From NCBI RefSeq assembly GCF_009380155.1, contig NZ_WHUV01000001.1:372001-436000 (forward strand): DNA of 64,000 nt, read 5' to 3'. Position numbers and translations under genes: made by a program. Shown piece after piece: positions 63,616 through 64,000 of this stretch (its first letter is position 1; each line of letters opens with the position of its first letter). The notes under the pieces were generated by a model, which searched no databases, was not told the origin of the DNA, and saw only the letters and a program-made list of their open reading frames with translations. The DNA comes from Pseudomonas piscis (GTDB lineage: Bacteria; Pseudomonadota; Gammaproteobacteria; Pseudomonadales; Pseudomonadaceae).

Positions 63616-64000
63616 ATGACTGAATCAAACGACACGCCAATCCAGCCGGAAGCTGGCGACGAACGCCAGCACCGCCGTATCAAGAGCTTCGTGATGCGTG
63701 CCGGACGCATGACCGAAGGCCAGCAACGCGGCCTGGATCAGGGCGCCCCGCTGTATGTGCTGCCCCTGGCCGATGCCCCGGTGGATTACGACCAGGTGTT
63801 CGGCCGTTCGGCGCCGCGCTCCCTGGAAATCGGCTTCGGCATGGGCCACTCGCTGCTGGAGATGGCCGCGGCAGCCCCGGAGCAGGATTTCATCGGCGTG
63901 GAGGTCCACCGTCCGGGCGTCGGCGCGCTGCTCAATGGCGTGCTGACCCAGGGGCTGACCAACCTGCGGGTCTACGACTGCGACGCCATCGAAGTGCTCA
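63616..64000 (+). CDS. trmB: tRNA (guanine46-N7)-methyltransferase TrmB, N-terminal part (cut by window edge)
   Basis: The first ~128 codons are present from ATG 63616 ([12 protein letters not shown]). The sequence contains [22 protein letters not shown] and the SAM-binding [15 protein letters not shown], followed by [16 protein letters not shown], which are TrmB motifs. It makes m7G46 in the variable loop of tRNAs. Right after thiG, as in other Pseudomonas. Confidence 0.95.
   Translation, partial: MTESNDTPIQPEAGDERQHRRIKSFVMRAGRMTEGQQRGLDQGAPLYVLPLADAPVDYDQVFGRSAPRSLEIGFGMGHSLLEMAAAAPEQDFIGVEVHRPGVGALLNGVLTQGLTNLRVYDCDAIEVL

Overview
The window is GC-rich chromosomal DNA from a Pseudomonas of the fluorescens lineage (P. 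protegens/P. chlororaphis-like). The evidence is high GC with strong G/C third positions, short high-GC hairpins in intergenic gaps, and a gene order that follows the Pseudomonas core block I recall from P. aeruginosa (about serA to trmB, PA0316-PA0382). Several accessory inserts interrupt that block. No rRNA, tRNA, CRISPR array, insertion sequence, integrase or prophage gene was seen.

Layout. 1-5600: serA (cut by the left edge) diverges from a D-2-hydroxyglutarate dehydrogenase gene, followed by an FAA-hydrolase, two tandem SdiA-regulated-domain genes and rpiA. 5800-13200: ilvA; a DUF2269 / SDR-DoxX / DUF2269 membrane cluster; a HAD phosphatase; rppH-ptsP. 13200-17500: an NRDE protein, a TSUP permease, lgt-thyA and a PAP2 phosphatase. 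17500-20400: divergent cadR/cadA with a MerR-type operator. 20500-27170: a LysR regulator and a five-gene aminophosphonate operon (ATPase, fused permease, binding protein, FAD oxidase, PhnZ-like HD oxygenase). 27270-30660: a GTPase/DUF2868 membrane pair and folA. 30780-37420: tcyP-type cystine symporter, pchP, and an MBOAT plus two SGNH proteins forming a likely O-acetylation module. 37490-45470: ilvD, a small membrane protein, an MFS transporter, rlmI, an HDOD protein, mutM, a 2[4Fe-4S] ferredoxin and coaD. 45590-50150: laoA, laoB, laoC and divergent laoR, the long-chain alcohol oxidation system. 50180-56450: a sulfurtransferase, an AraC regulator, a YheT hydrolase, rsmD and a pair of M16 peptidases. 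56880-61130: ftsY-ftsE-ftsX-rpoH. 61190-64000: mtgA, a DUF423 gene, thiS, thiG and the start of trmB.

How the genes work together. Core modules cover serine synthesis (SerA with its D-2-hydroxyglutarate partner), branched-chain amino acids (IlvA, IlvD), one-carbon/thymidylate metabolism (ThyA, FolA), lipoprotein maturation (Lgt), PTS-Ntr (PtsP), co-translational targeting and division (FtsY/E/X), heat shock (RpoH) and thiazole synthesis (ThiS/G). Accessory modules add cadmium/lead export, phosphonate scavenging, periplasmic phosphorylcholine hydrolysis, cystine uptake, surface-polymer O-acetylation and fatty alcohol oxidation.

Most worth following up: the aminophosphonate operon, which has a PhnZ-type oxygenase and a flavin oxidase but no PhnY hydroxylase, PhnW or PhnX nearby; the orphan MBOAT/SGNH/SGNH module; the GTPase-DUF2868 pair; a perfect 20-copy GCTCCT repeat inside the essential ftsY gene; and two copies of a ~104-bp repeat with TAGCCGCTGCCG ends, one of which supplies the stop codon of the PhnZ-like gene. 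All functional calls rest on reading motifs and remembered family knowledge; no database search was run.
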